Source: Bartonella sp. M0283
Lineage (GTDB): Bacteria; Pseudomonadota; Alphaproteobacteria; Rhizobiales; Rhizobiaceae
Assembly: GCF_016100455.1 (NCBI RefSeq)
Contig: NZ_JACFSK010000001.1
Coordinates: forward strand, 1-64,000
DNA length: 64,000 nt
Direction of reading: 5' to 3'
Positions within the stretch are counted from its first letter, which is position 1; each line of letters starts with the position of its first letter. Positions 17,423 to 25,091 of this stretch are shown in pieces. The notes under the pieces were generated by a model. The model ran no database searches, was not told the origin of the DNA, and worked only from the letters and a program-made list of their open reading frames with translations. Made by a program: the position numbers and the translations under genes.

Positions 17423-18949
17423 ATGCTATTGACAGGCGAATTATTGATTTGTGGCAAAAGCCGTATGGGAACCGATGGTTCTTTTGAAGCTATCGAGGCT
17501 GCAACCGGGACTAAACTTAAAGGCAGTTTTGGTGGCGCAACTCTCGATGATCTTGATGAAGCAACCAGATTGGCATGGGCTGCTTTTCCGATTTATCGAG
17601 AGACCGGTTTGGAGCAACGCGCAACTTTTTTGGAAAAGATTGCCGAACTGATTGCCAATACGAGTGATGAATTGATTGTTCGTACGATGGCCGAAACAGG
17701 TTTGCCGCGACTTCGGCTTGAAGGCGAACGCATGCGCACGGTCAATCAACTTAAAATGTTTGCTGATGAAGTGCGCTCGGGTCGTTTTCTTGATCGCCGT
17801 GATGATAAAGGTGATCCATCACGTGTGCCTCTTCCCAAACCGGATTTGAAGTTCCGGAATATAGGCATTGGTCCGGTGGCGGTCTTTGGTGCATCGAATT
17901 TCCCTTTCGCCTTTTCTGTTGCAGGTGGTGATACCGCCGCAGCTCTGGCGGCTGGTTGCCCGGTCGTTGTCAAAGCCCATTCTGCACATCCAGGGACTTC
18001 GGAGGTGATCGGTCGTTGTATTCAGCAAGCTGTGCGTGAGTGTGGGTTGCCAGTAGGTGTTTTTGCAATGCTGCACACAACAACCCGTGAGGTTGCGCAG
18101 GCTTTGGTAGCGGATGCGCGTATTCGTGCCGTCGGCTTTACAGGTTCGCGTAGTGGCGGTCTTGCCTTTATGGAAATTGCAGCAAAGCGCAAACAACCAA
18201 TACCTGTTTATGCTGAAATGAGCAGTATCAATCCGGTTCTTGTGTTGCCGGAAGCTTTGCGAAGTGGTTGGGAGGCTATTGCGACCGCATTTGTTGGAGC
18301 TTTGACAATGGGGGCCGGCCAATTCTGTACCAATCCGGGTTTGATCTTGGTAATTGAGGGGGAAGGGTTGGATGCATTTATTGCCAAAGCTTGTGAAGTG
18401 ATTGGTACCCAGCTACCACAAACCATGTTGACGCCGGACATTGCCAAAGCCTATCGCAAGGGTGTTTCGGCTCTTTCCGGCAATTCCAAGGCGAAGAAAA
18501 TAGCTGAAGGACAAAAATCGAATGATTTTCAGTGTCAGACAGTTCTGTTTGAAACCAAGGCTTCCGACTTTATGGCCGACCATACTATGCAAAATGAAAT
18601 GTTTGGTTCAGCCAGTCTTATCGTACGGTGCAAGGACAAAACAGAACTTATTGCCGTTCTTGAACATCTTGAAGGCCAGTTAACGATTGCAGTTCATATG
18701 CGTGATGGTGACAATGCCTTGGCAACAGAGCTTCTTCCCTTATTGGAAGTCACTGCCGGACGCTTGTTGGTCAACGGCTTTGGCACAGGTGTCGAGGTGT
18801 CTCCGGCCATGGTGCATGGCGGGCCTTTTCCATCCACGTCGGATGGTCACTCGACCTCGGTTGGTACGGCTGCGATTTATCGCTTCTTACGCCCCGTCTG
18901 CTATCAAAATTTTGAAGCGATATTTTGCCCGCACTCCTTGAATAAATAA
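17423..18949 (+). CDS. Aldehyde dehydrogenase, 2-oxoglutarate semialdehyde dehydrogenase-like
   Basis: A 508-residue NAD(P)-dependent aldehyde dehydrogenase. The active site is intact: Asn159 in FGASNFPFAFS, FTGS at 239-242, Glu265 in YAEMSSINPV, and the nucleophile Cys302 in GAGQFCTNPG. The AEMSSINPVLVLP stretch and the short N-terminus are typical of the branch including 2-oxoglutarate semialdehyde (2,5-dioxovalerate) dehydrogenases. That would route the degraded compound to 2-oxoglutarate, which is an inference. ATG 17423 with GGGAGG upstream is preferred over the upstream frame start at 17387. Its stop codon abuts a strong terminator. Confidence 0.87.
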   Translation: MLLTGELLICGKSRMGTDGSFEAIEAATGTKLKGSFGGATLDDLDEATRLAWAAFPIYRETGLEQRATFLEKIAELIANTSDELIVRTMAETGLPRLRLEGERMRTVNQLKMFADEVRSGRFLDRRDDKGDPSRVPLPKPDLKFRNIGIGPVAVFGASNFPFAFSVAGGDTAAALAAGCPVVVKAHSAHPGTSEVIGRCIQQAVRECGLPVGVFAMLHTTTREVAQALVADARIRAVGFTGSRSGGLAFMEIAAKRKQPIPVYAEMSSINPVLVLPEALRSGWEAIATAFVGALTMGAGQFCTNPGLILVIEGEGLDAFIAKACEVIGTQLPQTMLTPDIAKAYRKGVSALSGNSKAKKIAEGQKSNDFQCQTVLFETKASDFMADHTMQNEMFGSASLIVRCKDKTELIAVLEHLEGQLTIAVHMRDGDNALATELLPLLEVTAGRLLVNGFGTGVEVSPAMVHGGPFPSTSDGHSTSVGTAAIYRFLRPVCYQNFEAIFCPHSLNK

Positions 18950-18976
18950 ATACGCCGGTATTATGCCGGCGTATTT
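18948..18976. terminator. Hairpin terminator after the aldehyde dehydrogenase
   Basis: AAATACGCCGG pairs perfectly with CCGGCGTATTT over 11 bp with a seven-base loop. The stem starts inside the aldehyde dehydrogenase stop codon region. On the minus strand the same hairpin holds the last codons and stop of a truncated tautomerase frame. Confidence 0.8.
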
Positions 18977-19203
18977 GTCCCTTCAGTTATCAAATGGCTA
19001 ATCTGAACGCGCGCAGTATTTGACACTCGTTCAAACGCGTAGCAATAACCACAACTATTGCGAATATTGACCACAATAAGTTTGATGTTTTTTCGCAATA
19101 GGACGTGCGTAATAGCTGCAATCTTTCCTGCAATCAGGTTCTTGCGCTGGTTGCTCAATTTATTTGAAGTTTCCAACGAGATATAAGACGCAATTACCAC
19201 CAA
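18961..19203 (-). pseudogene. Truncated 4-oxalocrotonate-tautomerase-like remnant
   Basis: The minus-strand frame encodes about 80 residues whose pattern fits the tautomerase family: an initial strand VVIASYIS, a long helix NKLSNQRKNLIAGKIAAI, the strand KNIKLIVVNIR, and VQISHLITEGTNT, which matches the family's LDIKVTDGTNT-like segment. The frame then ends abruptly inside the terminator hairpin, losing the C-terminal helix, and no catalytic Pro1 follows a start codon. The nearest starts are TTG 19203 and GTG 19200, touching the HPP gene end. I read it as a broken gene. A tautomerase would fit the 2-oxo-enoate hydratase of this cluster. Confidence 0.5.
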
Positions 19204-19724
19204 TATTTTGGCCAGTTTTTGACCGCTCCGATGTTGTTTACAATGAATGCGATAGCAACAAGAAAGACAGAGCCAAGGAAAACAGGTGCGAATAGAAATG
19301 ACCAACCGAGACCACCCGCCAAAAACACGACTATTGGATCTGCACCGGCGGGAGCGTGAATGGTTCTGGTGAACTGCATGAGACCTATAGCCAAACCGAC
19401 ACCAAGACCCATTTCCCAAAACCCGTGACCGATCAGGTGAAAAACAACCAAGCCTACAAATGTCGAAAGAAGATGACCGCCTATCACGCTTCTAGGCTGT
19501 GCCAGTGGAGATTCAGGCAATGCGTAGAGCAATACGCATGTGGCGCCAAAGGGAGCCATGATGAGCGGAACATGATAATGCCCGGCCATAAATGCCAAAA
19601 TTGATATGCTGAGCAGACCACCGACAAATCCTGTCAGAATTTGCAGTGACGAAGGCCTGGCCGGAGCTTTCGAGGTGAGGAAAAGCGTCATTTGGCTTTT
19701 GTTGGTATCTGTAACATCATTCAT
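19194..19724 (-). CDS. HPP family membrane protein
   Basis: A 176-residue integral membrane protein with four to five hydrophobic helices and the family-naming HPP-like region (here around HYHVPLIMAPFGATCVLLYALPESPLAQPRS, with GGHLLSTFVGL following). HPP proteins have been linked to nitrite transport in plants and cyanobacteria, but bacterial roles are mostly unassigned. ATG at 19724. No CBS domain is attached. It is divergent from the TetR gene with a 154-base gap that probably holds both promoters. Confidence 0.85.
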   Translation of the reverse strand: MNDVTDTNKSQMTLFLTSKAPARPSSLQILTGFVGGLLSISILAFMAGHYHVPLIMAPFGATCVLLYALPESPLAQPRSVIGGHLLSTFVGLVVFHLIGHGFWEMGLGVGLAIGLMQFTRTIHAPAGADPIVVFLAGGLGWSFLFAPVFLGSVFLVAIAFIVNNIGAVKNWPKYWW

Positions 19725-19878
19725 TTAGCTATTTCTCCAGTAAGGGGTTGAATTCGGTAACAAGATGAGACTAATGTAAAACTTGACAGACCTGTAAGTA
19801 AATTATCAATATGCCGCAATCAGAAATGTCGCGTGAAAATTGAAATATTTTTCTAAAAATGGGGCTTAAAGTAGAATA

Positions 19879-20505
19879 ATGACACTAATTAAAGAAATGC
19901 CATCAAAAAAAGAGGCCGGGCAACGGATAAGTAAAAGACAGGTTTTATTGGAAACCGCCTTGCGACTGTTCAATGAACATGGTTACGCCAATGTTGGTGT
20001 GGACCGGATAGTAGGGGAAGCAAAGATTGCAAAGCCGACATTATATACCCAGTTCGGAACAAAAAATGGTCTCATAGAGGAAGTGTTAAAGCTCAGAGAT
20101 GATAATTTTATGGAAAGCTTACAAACTTATGTCGCTCAAGCGCCTGACGGAGCTGTTTCAAAAGTCACCGCTATTCTGGAGTGGCATAAAAAGTGGTTTA
20201 CCGAACCCAATTTTTTTGGCTGTATGTTTATAAAAGCTTCGGAAGAGTTCGGAAAAACGAATGAACAGATTTCCGCAATCGTAAAAAAACATAAGGATTC
20301 TATTTATAACCTGATCCATCAGGCGATAGAACCGGACTGCAAGGAAAAAACAGATCAAATCGCTTCAATAATCATGATTATACTGGAAGGATTGATTGTT
20401 AATTATAATATTTACGGCGATCTGAAGCCGTATGAAGTAGCAACGACAACTGTAAAAGAATTACTTCACTCAATAAGTCCTCGACTGAACAAGGATAAAA
20501 AATAA
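19879..20505 (+). CDS. TetR family transcriptional regulator
   Basis: A 208-residue TetR-type repressor. The N-terminal helix-turn-helix is clear (RQVLLETALRLFNEHGYANVGVDRIVGEAKIAKPTLYTQFGTKNGLIEEVL, residues about 20-70), followed by an all-helical ligand domain with FFGCMFIKASEEFG. Its TAA overlaps the ATG of the downstream glutathione S-transferase frame (TAATG), so the two were one translationally coupled operon. The divergent HPP gene may be another target. Confidence 0.9.
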   Translation: MTLIKEMPSKKEAGQRISKRQVLLETALRLFNEHGYANVGVDRIVGEAKIAKPTLYTQFGTKNGLIEEVLKLRDDNFMESLQTYVAQAPDGAVSKVTAILEWHKKWFTEPNFFGCMFIKASEEFGKTNEQISAIVKKHKDSIYNLIHQAIEPDCKEKTDQIASIIMIILEGLIVNYNIYGDLKPYEVATTTVKELLHSISPRLNKDKK

Positions 20506-21122
20506 TGTATACGCTTCACATCGCAAATAAGAACTATTCGTCGTGGTCCCTAAGGCCGTAGGTTCTTCTAAAGACACTGCAAATACCATTCAAAGAAAGC
20601 CGACATTTTCTTTCAGGGAACGCCACCTATCTCAATTTCAAAATCTTTTCTCCATCAGGTAGAGTGCCGGTTCTCTATGATAACGATACCATCATTTGGG
20701 ATAGTCTTGCGATAGTCGAATATCTTTTTGAAAAACATGACAGTGTTTGGCCAATCGATCGTCGTGCGAGAGCTTGGGCCAGAAGCGCAGCAGCAGAAAT
20801 GCATTCTTCTTTCGAGGCGTTGAGAACACAATGCCAGATGAACTGCTCCGTCGAAGTGAAATTGAATGAAATACCCGAAAACCTCAAGAAGGACATTGAC
20901 CGTATCGACGACTTGTTTGAAAGTGGGCTGGATCAATTCGGCGGGCCTTATCTTTCGGGGCACGAATTTACTGCAGTTGATGCATTTTTCTGCCCCGTTG
21001 CATTTAGAGTTCGGGCATATAACTTACCTTTAAATACAAGATCCCGAAACTATCTGGATAAATTACTACAATTGCCTGCCATGGAGGAGTGGTTTGATTC
21101 AGCGATTAAAGACCCGATATGA
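20505..21122 (+). pseudogene. Glutathione S-transferase interrupted by one amber codon
   Basis: The 206-codon frame from ATG 20505 is a complete GST: start MYTLHIANKNYSSWSLRP, thioredoxin-like domain with SGRVPVLYDNDTIIWDSLAIVEYL, and a helical C-terminal domain (GPYLSGHEFTAVDAFFCPVAFRV). It is broken only by TAG at 20559-20561, codon 19, where relatives have Trp (TGG). One G-to-A change explains it. Everything downstream stays in frame, so this is either a very young pseudogene, a sequencing error, or readthrough. The next in-frame start is at about 20664. It is coupled to the TetR gene. Confidence 0.85.
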
Positions 21123-21517
21123 GTCTCAAGAGCAGGCAACCAAACAATACGGCTCCATCATAAAAGACATGCGTATTTAACTCTTCATTTGACAGGTTGT
21201 GTTGTGTATATTTTCGGCACAACCGGCTTTTACTGCGAAAAACTTCAAACCACGTTCCTTATTTCTCAAGAATTCGATAGTTGAAGTGCGATTGACAATC
21301 ATTTGTTTCTTCTTGGCCGGGCTGAGGGAGAAACAATCATTGTGAAATTTTTTGATTATCAGTCAACTTCAATCTAATATCGTTGAGTGGCGAGGAATTT
21401 TTCAACTTTAGACGTGAACGGGTTTTATTATCGATTGTTCATACACATCTCGAACAAGAATCCGAGCGGCTCTATTCTTGCGTTGAAAAACAGTTACGCC
21501 ATTTAGTAAGTGTCAGG
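21123..21517. other. Intergenic stretch before repeat copy 2
   Basis: About 395 bases without a recognised gene. A frame open from 21383 runs into the ClbS-like gene, but its first 48 codons are not family-like and are not shared with copy 1, so I regard them as leader sequence. Here the sequence differs completely from that upstream of copy 1, which marks the left repeat boundary. Confidence 0.5.
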
Positions 21518-21526
21518 CGAGGGAAA

Positions 21527-22039
21527 ATGTCTATACCGCAAAACAAAGATGAATTGCTGAATGCTATTGAAACGACTTTTTCCAAGCTTGCCGAAGATTT
21601 GCGTAAAGTACCAGCAGATGTTTCGAGTTTGCCACTCATGAAGGGGCATTCAAAAGGCGAGCTGATGAGTGTTTCAAATCTCGTTGCCTATCTTTTGGGG
21701 TGGAATAGCGCTGTTTTGAAATGGCTGGAAAGGGATGAAAAAGGCGAACCCGTCGATTTTCCCGAAACCGGTTTCAAGTGGAATGAACTTGGTGAACTCG
21801 CCAAAAAATTTTATTCCGATTATAAAACTGTTCTTTTTGTTGATCTTGTTGATCGGCTTCGTCAGGCAAAAGACCAAATTATTGTCGAAATTTCCAAACG
21901 GAATAACCAAGAGCTTTACGAAAAAGAATGGTGCGGAAATTGGGCAATGGGACGGATGATCCAATTGAACACCTCTTCACCCTATTCCAATGCACGGAAC
22001 CGCCTGCGGAAATGGTTGAAAAATCTCGACGCTGAATAA
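21527..22039 (+). CDS. ClbS/DfsB family four-helix bundle protein (copy 2)
   Basis: A 170-residue protein beginning MSIPQNKDELLNAIE, with the same family features as copy 1: GHSKGELMSVSNLVAYLLGWN, KWNELGELAKKFY and a C-terminal TSSPYSNARNRLRKWL. The start is ATG 21527, preceded by CGAGGG. Differences from copy 1 include ETT for EKN early on and the CGNWAMG stretch for YEKWTMG. It is convergent with cydX over a shared terminator. The substrate is unknown; family members protect against or modify small electrophilic molecules. Confidence 0.9.
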   Translation: MSIPQNKDELLNAIETTFSKLAEDLRKVPADVSSLPLMKGHSKGELMSVSNLVAYLLGWNSAVLKWLERDEKGEPVDFPETGFKWNELGELAKKFYSDYKTVLFVDLVDRLRQAKDQIIVEISKRNNQELYEKEWCGNWAMGRMIQLNTSSPYSNARNRLRKWLKNLDAE

Positions 22040-22140
22040 AGATGATTTCAGAGAGCATAAATTGATAGGCGAAGAGACTGGTTGTCGTGCTTTTTTAAAA
22101 CGACAATTGCCGAAGAAAACTCTGTGAGAAAAATAAAAAT

Positions 22141-22168
22141 GCCGCGGAGAGCGTAGGCTTTCCGCGGC
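22141..22168. terminator. Bidirectional hairpin terminator (repeat copy 2)
   Basis: The same 8-bp GCCGCGGA/TCCGCGGC stem as in copy 1 lies between the convergent ClbS-like gene and cydX. The minus-strand T-rich tail (ATTTTTATTTTT) makes it the end of the cydDCABX operon. Confidence 0.82.
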
Positions 22169-22191
22169 GATGATTTTTGTTTTTTTACAGG

Positions 22192-22317
22192 CTATTCGGA
22201 TTTATTTTCGCCTTTATTTTGTTTGGCACTGTCGTCCGTCAATTCATACCACATCGCATTCAATATTGCGAAAGCGGCGGCAAGCGGAAGGCCGAGAGCC
22301 CAAGAAAAATACCACAT
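22192..22317 (-). CDS. cydX: Cytochrome bd oxidase small subunit CydX
   Basis: A 41-residue one-helix protein, MWYFSWALGLPLA to AMWYE, then a hydrophilic tail. CydX stabilises the haems of cytochrome bd oxidase in the inner membrane. ATG 22317 lies 24 bases after the cydB stop with GAAAGGAAA in front. It is the last gene of the cyd operon. Confidence 0.93.
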   Translation of the reverse strand: MWYFSWALGLPLAAAFAILNAMWYELTDDSAKQNKGENKSE

Positions 22318-22341
22318 GGAATTTCCTTTCAAGAGTAGCAA

Positions 22342-23493
22342 TCAATAGGATTGCTTGTTTCCTTCGATTGTTTTGACGCTGACTTTTCCCCAAAGGATTT
22401 TGTAAACCCAGCTTGTGTAGGCCAAGACTGTCGGAACAAAAATGATCGCGACAATCAGCATGACAAAGAGGGTGAAATGGCTTGAGGAAGAATCCCATAC
22501 CGTAAGGCTCATCACCGGATCAATGATTGAAGGCAGGATGAACGGGAACATTGCAACGCCAACGCTTGCGATAATGCCGGCAATGCCAAGTCCGTTTGCG
22601 ATAATGGCAAGGACCGGTTTTCTCATGGCGAGACATGCGGCTGCCAATAGTGGTGCAACAAGTCCGATAATCGGAACAATCCATAACATCGGTGTTTGAT
22701 GGTAATTGTCAAGCCAACCCGAAGCATTGGTTGCAATCTGTTTCATCAACGGGTTTGAAGGGCCGTTGGCAACCACACCACCGGTAATATGATAGCCGGT
22801 TGTTGCAACGTTCAACAAAAGCCCGCACAAACCATAAAGAATGGTTGTGAGAACACCCGTAATCATGCCGACTTTGCGTACACGGCTGAAAATAGGATCG
22901 TCTGTTTTGACAGCAAGCCAGCTTGCCCCGTGGGTAAGCAGCATGACAATCGACAGAACCCCGCACAGGATTGCAAACGGGTTCAACAGTCCGAAGAAGG
23001 AACCGTGATAGAAAATCTGCATATCGGGTTTAATCTCGAAGGGAACACCTTCAAGCACATTGCCCATTGCAACACCGAAAATCAGACTTGGCAAAAAGCC
23101 ACCGATAAAAAGCAGCCAGTCCCAGGTTGACCGCCAGGTTTTGCTTTCGCGTTTGCTGCGGTATTTAAAGCCGACCGGGCGCAGAATAATGCCAACGAGC
23201 ACAAGGAACATGGCAATATAAAAGCCTGAAAATGAAACCGCGTAAAGTTGTGGCCAAGCGGCGAAAATGCCGCCGCCTGCCAAAATCAACCAAACCTGGT
23301 TGCCTTCCCAAACCGGTCCGACGGTGTTGATGACAATGCGTCGCTCAAGATCTGTCTTACCAACAAAGGGGAGCAACATACCGGTTCCCAGATCGAAACC
23401 GTCCATGACTGCAAAGCCGACAAGCACAATGCCAAGCAGCAGCCACCATATGATACGTAACACGTCATATGAAATCAAATCGTGCAAAATCAT
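22342..23493 (-). CDS. cydB: Cytochrome bd ubiquinol oxidase subunit II
   Basis: A 383-residue multi-helix membrane protein of the CydB/AppB family, the partner of CydA in the high-affinity quinol oxidase that reduces oxygen to water at low oxygen. Family marks: the opening segment with MDGFDLGTGMLLPF, GPVWEGNQVWLILAGGGIFAAWP, and GFKYRSK. ATG 23493; a gap of about 12 bases separates it from cydA. Its final codons form part of the direct repeat. Confidence 0.95.
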   Translation of the reverse strand: MILHDLISYDVLRIIWWLLLGIVLVGFAVMDGFDLGTGMLLPFVGKTDLERRIVINTVGPVWEGNQVWLILAGGGIFAAWPQLYAVSFSGFYIAMFLVLVGIILRPVGFKYRSKRESKTWRSTWDWLLFIGGFLPSLIFGVAMGNVLEGVPFEIKPDMQIFYHGSFFGLLNPFAILCGVLSIVMLLTHGASWLAVKTDDPIFSRVRKVGMITGVLTTILYGLCGLLLNVATTGYHITGGVVANGPSNPLMKQIATNASGWLDNYHQTPMLWIVPIIGLVAPLLAAACLAMRKPVLAIIANGLGIAGIIASVGVAMFPFILPSIIDPVMSLTVWDSSSSHFTLFVMLIVAIIFVPTVLAYTSWVYKILWGKVSVKTIEGNKQSY

Positions 23494-23505
23494 GATTTTT
23501 ATCCT

Positions 23506-25080
23506 TTAAGATAATGCTGTGGCAGAGGCGTTGTTTTGTACCTCACTGTGGTCACTCAAAACGTCCGGACCTTTTCTGATATACTTCAACATCAAGCGTA
23601 TTTCGACGACAAGAAGCGCAGTATAGAGGGCAACAAAGCCGCAAATTGTCAGGAACACTGTCGTAACGCCGAGGTTTGAAACTGCAACGGCAGTCGGAAG
23701 AATTCCTTCGATAATCCAGGGCTGACGTCCGATTTCGGCAACAACCCATCCACATTCAACAGAAATCCATGGAAGTGCGATGGCGCAAACAGCAAGTTTA
23801 AGCAACCAGCGTCTGTTTTCCAAACGATGACGTGCCGACAGATAGAAGAATGTCGCCATAATCAGGATAAGGGCAAAACCACAGGCAACCATGATACGGA
23901 AAGCCCAGAAGATGACCGGAACTTCCGGAACAAGGTCCCAAGCTGCTTTGCTGATTTGTTCATCTGTTGCCGTGCGCGGGTCATCGACATAGCGTTTCAA
24001 CAAAAGTGCATAACCGAGTGAACGACCGTTATTTTCAAACTGGTCGATTGTTTCTTGCGGAACAGATGCGCCTTTTGCCTGCTGGATTTTTTCGAGTGCA
24101 TCATAAGCAAGGATACCTTGCCTGATTTCTTTTTCAGATTGTGCAACGAGATCTTTGATGCCGGGGATCTGTTCGTCAAACGAACGTGTGCCGATAATGC
24201 CCATTACCCATGGAATGTGGATAGCAAAATGGGTTTCGCGGTTTTGAACATCGGGAAGACCGAACAGTGTGAAAGAAGCCGGAGCTTTTTCAGTATCCCA
24301 CATGGCTTCGATTGCAGCGAGTTTCATTTTCTGGTGTTCGCCGGAAAGGTAGCCGCTTTCATCGCCCAGAACAACGACGGAAAGTGAAGCAGCAAGACCG
24401 AAAGATGCAGCAACTGTCATCGAACGTTTGGCAATTTCTTTATAGCGACCTCTCAACAGGTACCAGGCTGAAACGCCAAGAACGAAAGCGGCAGCTGTTG
24501 TATAACCGGCTGAAACCGTGTGAACGAATTTCGCTTGCGCAACAGGATTTAAAATAACCGAGGCAAAGTCGCCCAATTCCATACGCATGGTTTGCGGGTT
24601 GAAGGTCGAGGCGACCGGATTTTGCATCCAGCCATTGGCAACCAGAATCCACAAAGCCGAGAAGTTCGAGCCGAAGGCCACGCACCATGTGGCAATCAGG
24701 TGTTTAACCTTTGACATGCGATCCCATCCGAAGAAGAACAGGCCGACAAAGGTTGCTTCCAGGAAGAAAGCCATCAAAGCTTCGATAGCCAAAGGTGCGC
24801 CAAAAATATCGCCGACATAGTGGCTATAATAGCTCCAGTTCATGCCGAACTGGAATTCCATAACCACGCCGGTTGCCACACCTAGAGCAAAATTTATACC
24901 AAATAGTAGTCCCCAGAACTTGGTCATGTCCCGCCAGATCGTTCGACCTGTCATGACATAAACGCTTTCCATAATGGCAAGCAGGATTGATAATCCTAGC
25001 GTTAGTGGGACAAACAGAAAATGGTAAAGCGCTGTCGCGGCGAATTGGAACCGTGATAGGCTGACAATGTCAATATCCAT
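23506..25080 (-). CDS. cydA: Cytochrome bd ubiquinol oxidase subunit I
   Basis: A 524-residue subunit carrying haems b558, b595 and d. Family marks: the early LSRFQFAATALYHFLFVPLTLG (haem-ligand His in helix 1), GVATGVVMEFQFGMNWSYYSHYVGDIFG, and the signature GRQPWIIEGILPT with the C-terminal region following. The quinol-binding Q-loop appears to be of the ordinary length. ATG 25080. Located between cydC and cydB in the order DCABX. Confidence 0.96.
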   Translation of the reverse strand: MDIDIVSLSRFQFAATALYHFLFVPLTLGLSILLAIMESVYVMTGRTIWRDMTKFWGLLFGINFALGVATGVVMEFQFGMNWSYYSHYVGDIFGAPLAIEALMAFFLEATFVGLFFFGWDRMSKVKHLIATWCVAFGSNFSALWILVANGWMQNPVASTFNPQTMRMELGDFASVILNPVAQAKFVHTVSAGYTTAAAFVLGVSAWYLLRGRYKEIAKRSMTVAASFGLAASLSVVVLGDESGYLSGEHQKMKLAAIEAMWDTEKAPASFTLFGLPDVQNRETHFAIHIPWVMGIIGTRSFDEQIPGIKDLVAQSEKEIRQGILAYDALEKIQQAKGASVPQETIDQFENNGRSLGYALLLKRYVDDPRTATDEQISKAAWDLVPEVPVIFWAFRIMVACGFALILIMATFFYLSARHRLENRRWLLKLAVCAIALPWISVECGWVVAEIGRQPWIIEGILPTAVAVSNLGVTTVFLTICGFVALYTALLVVEIRLMLKYIRKGPDVLSDHSEVQNNASATALS

Positions 25081-25091
25081 AATTCAAGTCC

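Larger units (their letters stand above)
21518..22388. repeat. Direct repeat, right copy (clbS-like / cydX / cydB end)
   Basis: This is the same-orientation partner of 10156-11027. Here the repeat is continuous with the complete cydB gene, so this is the ancestral setting. The two copies enclose about 10.5 kb of catabolic genes. Recombination between them could delete the island, or their existence may record how it entered. Confidence 0.93.
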
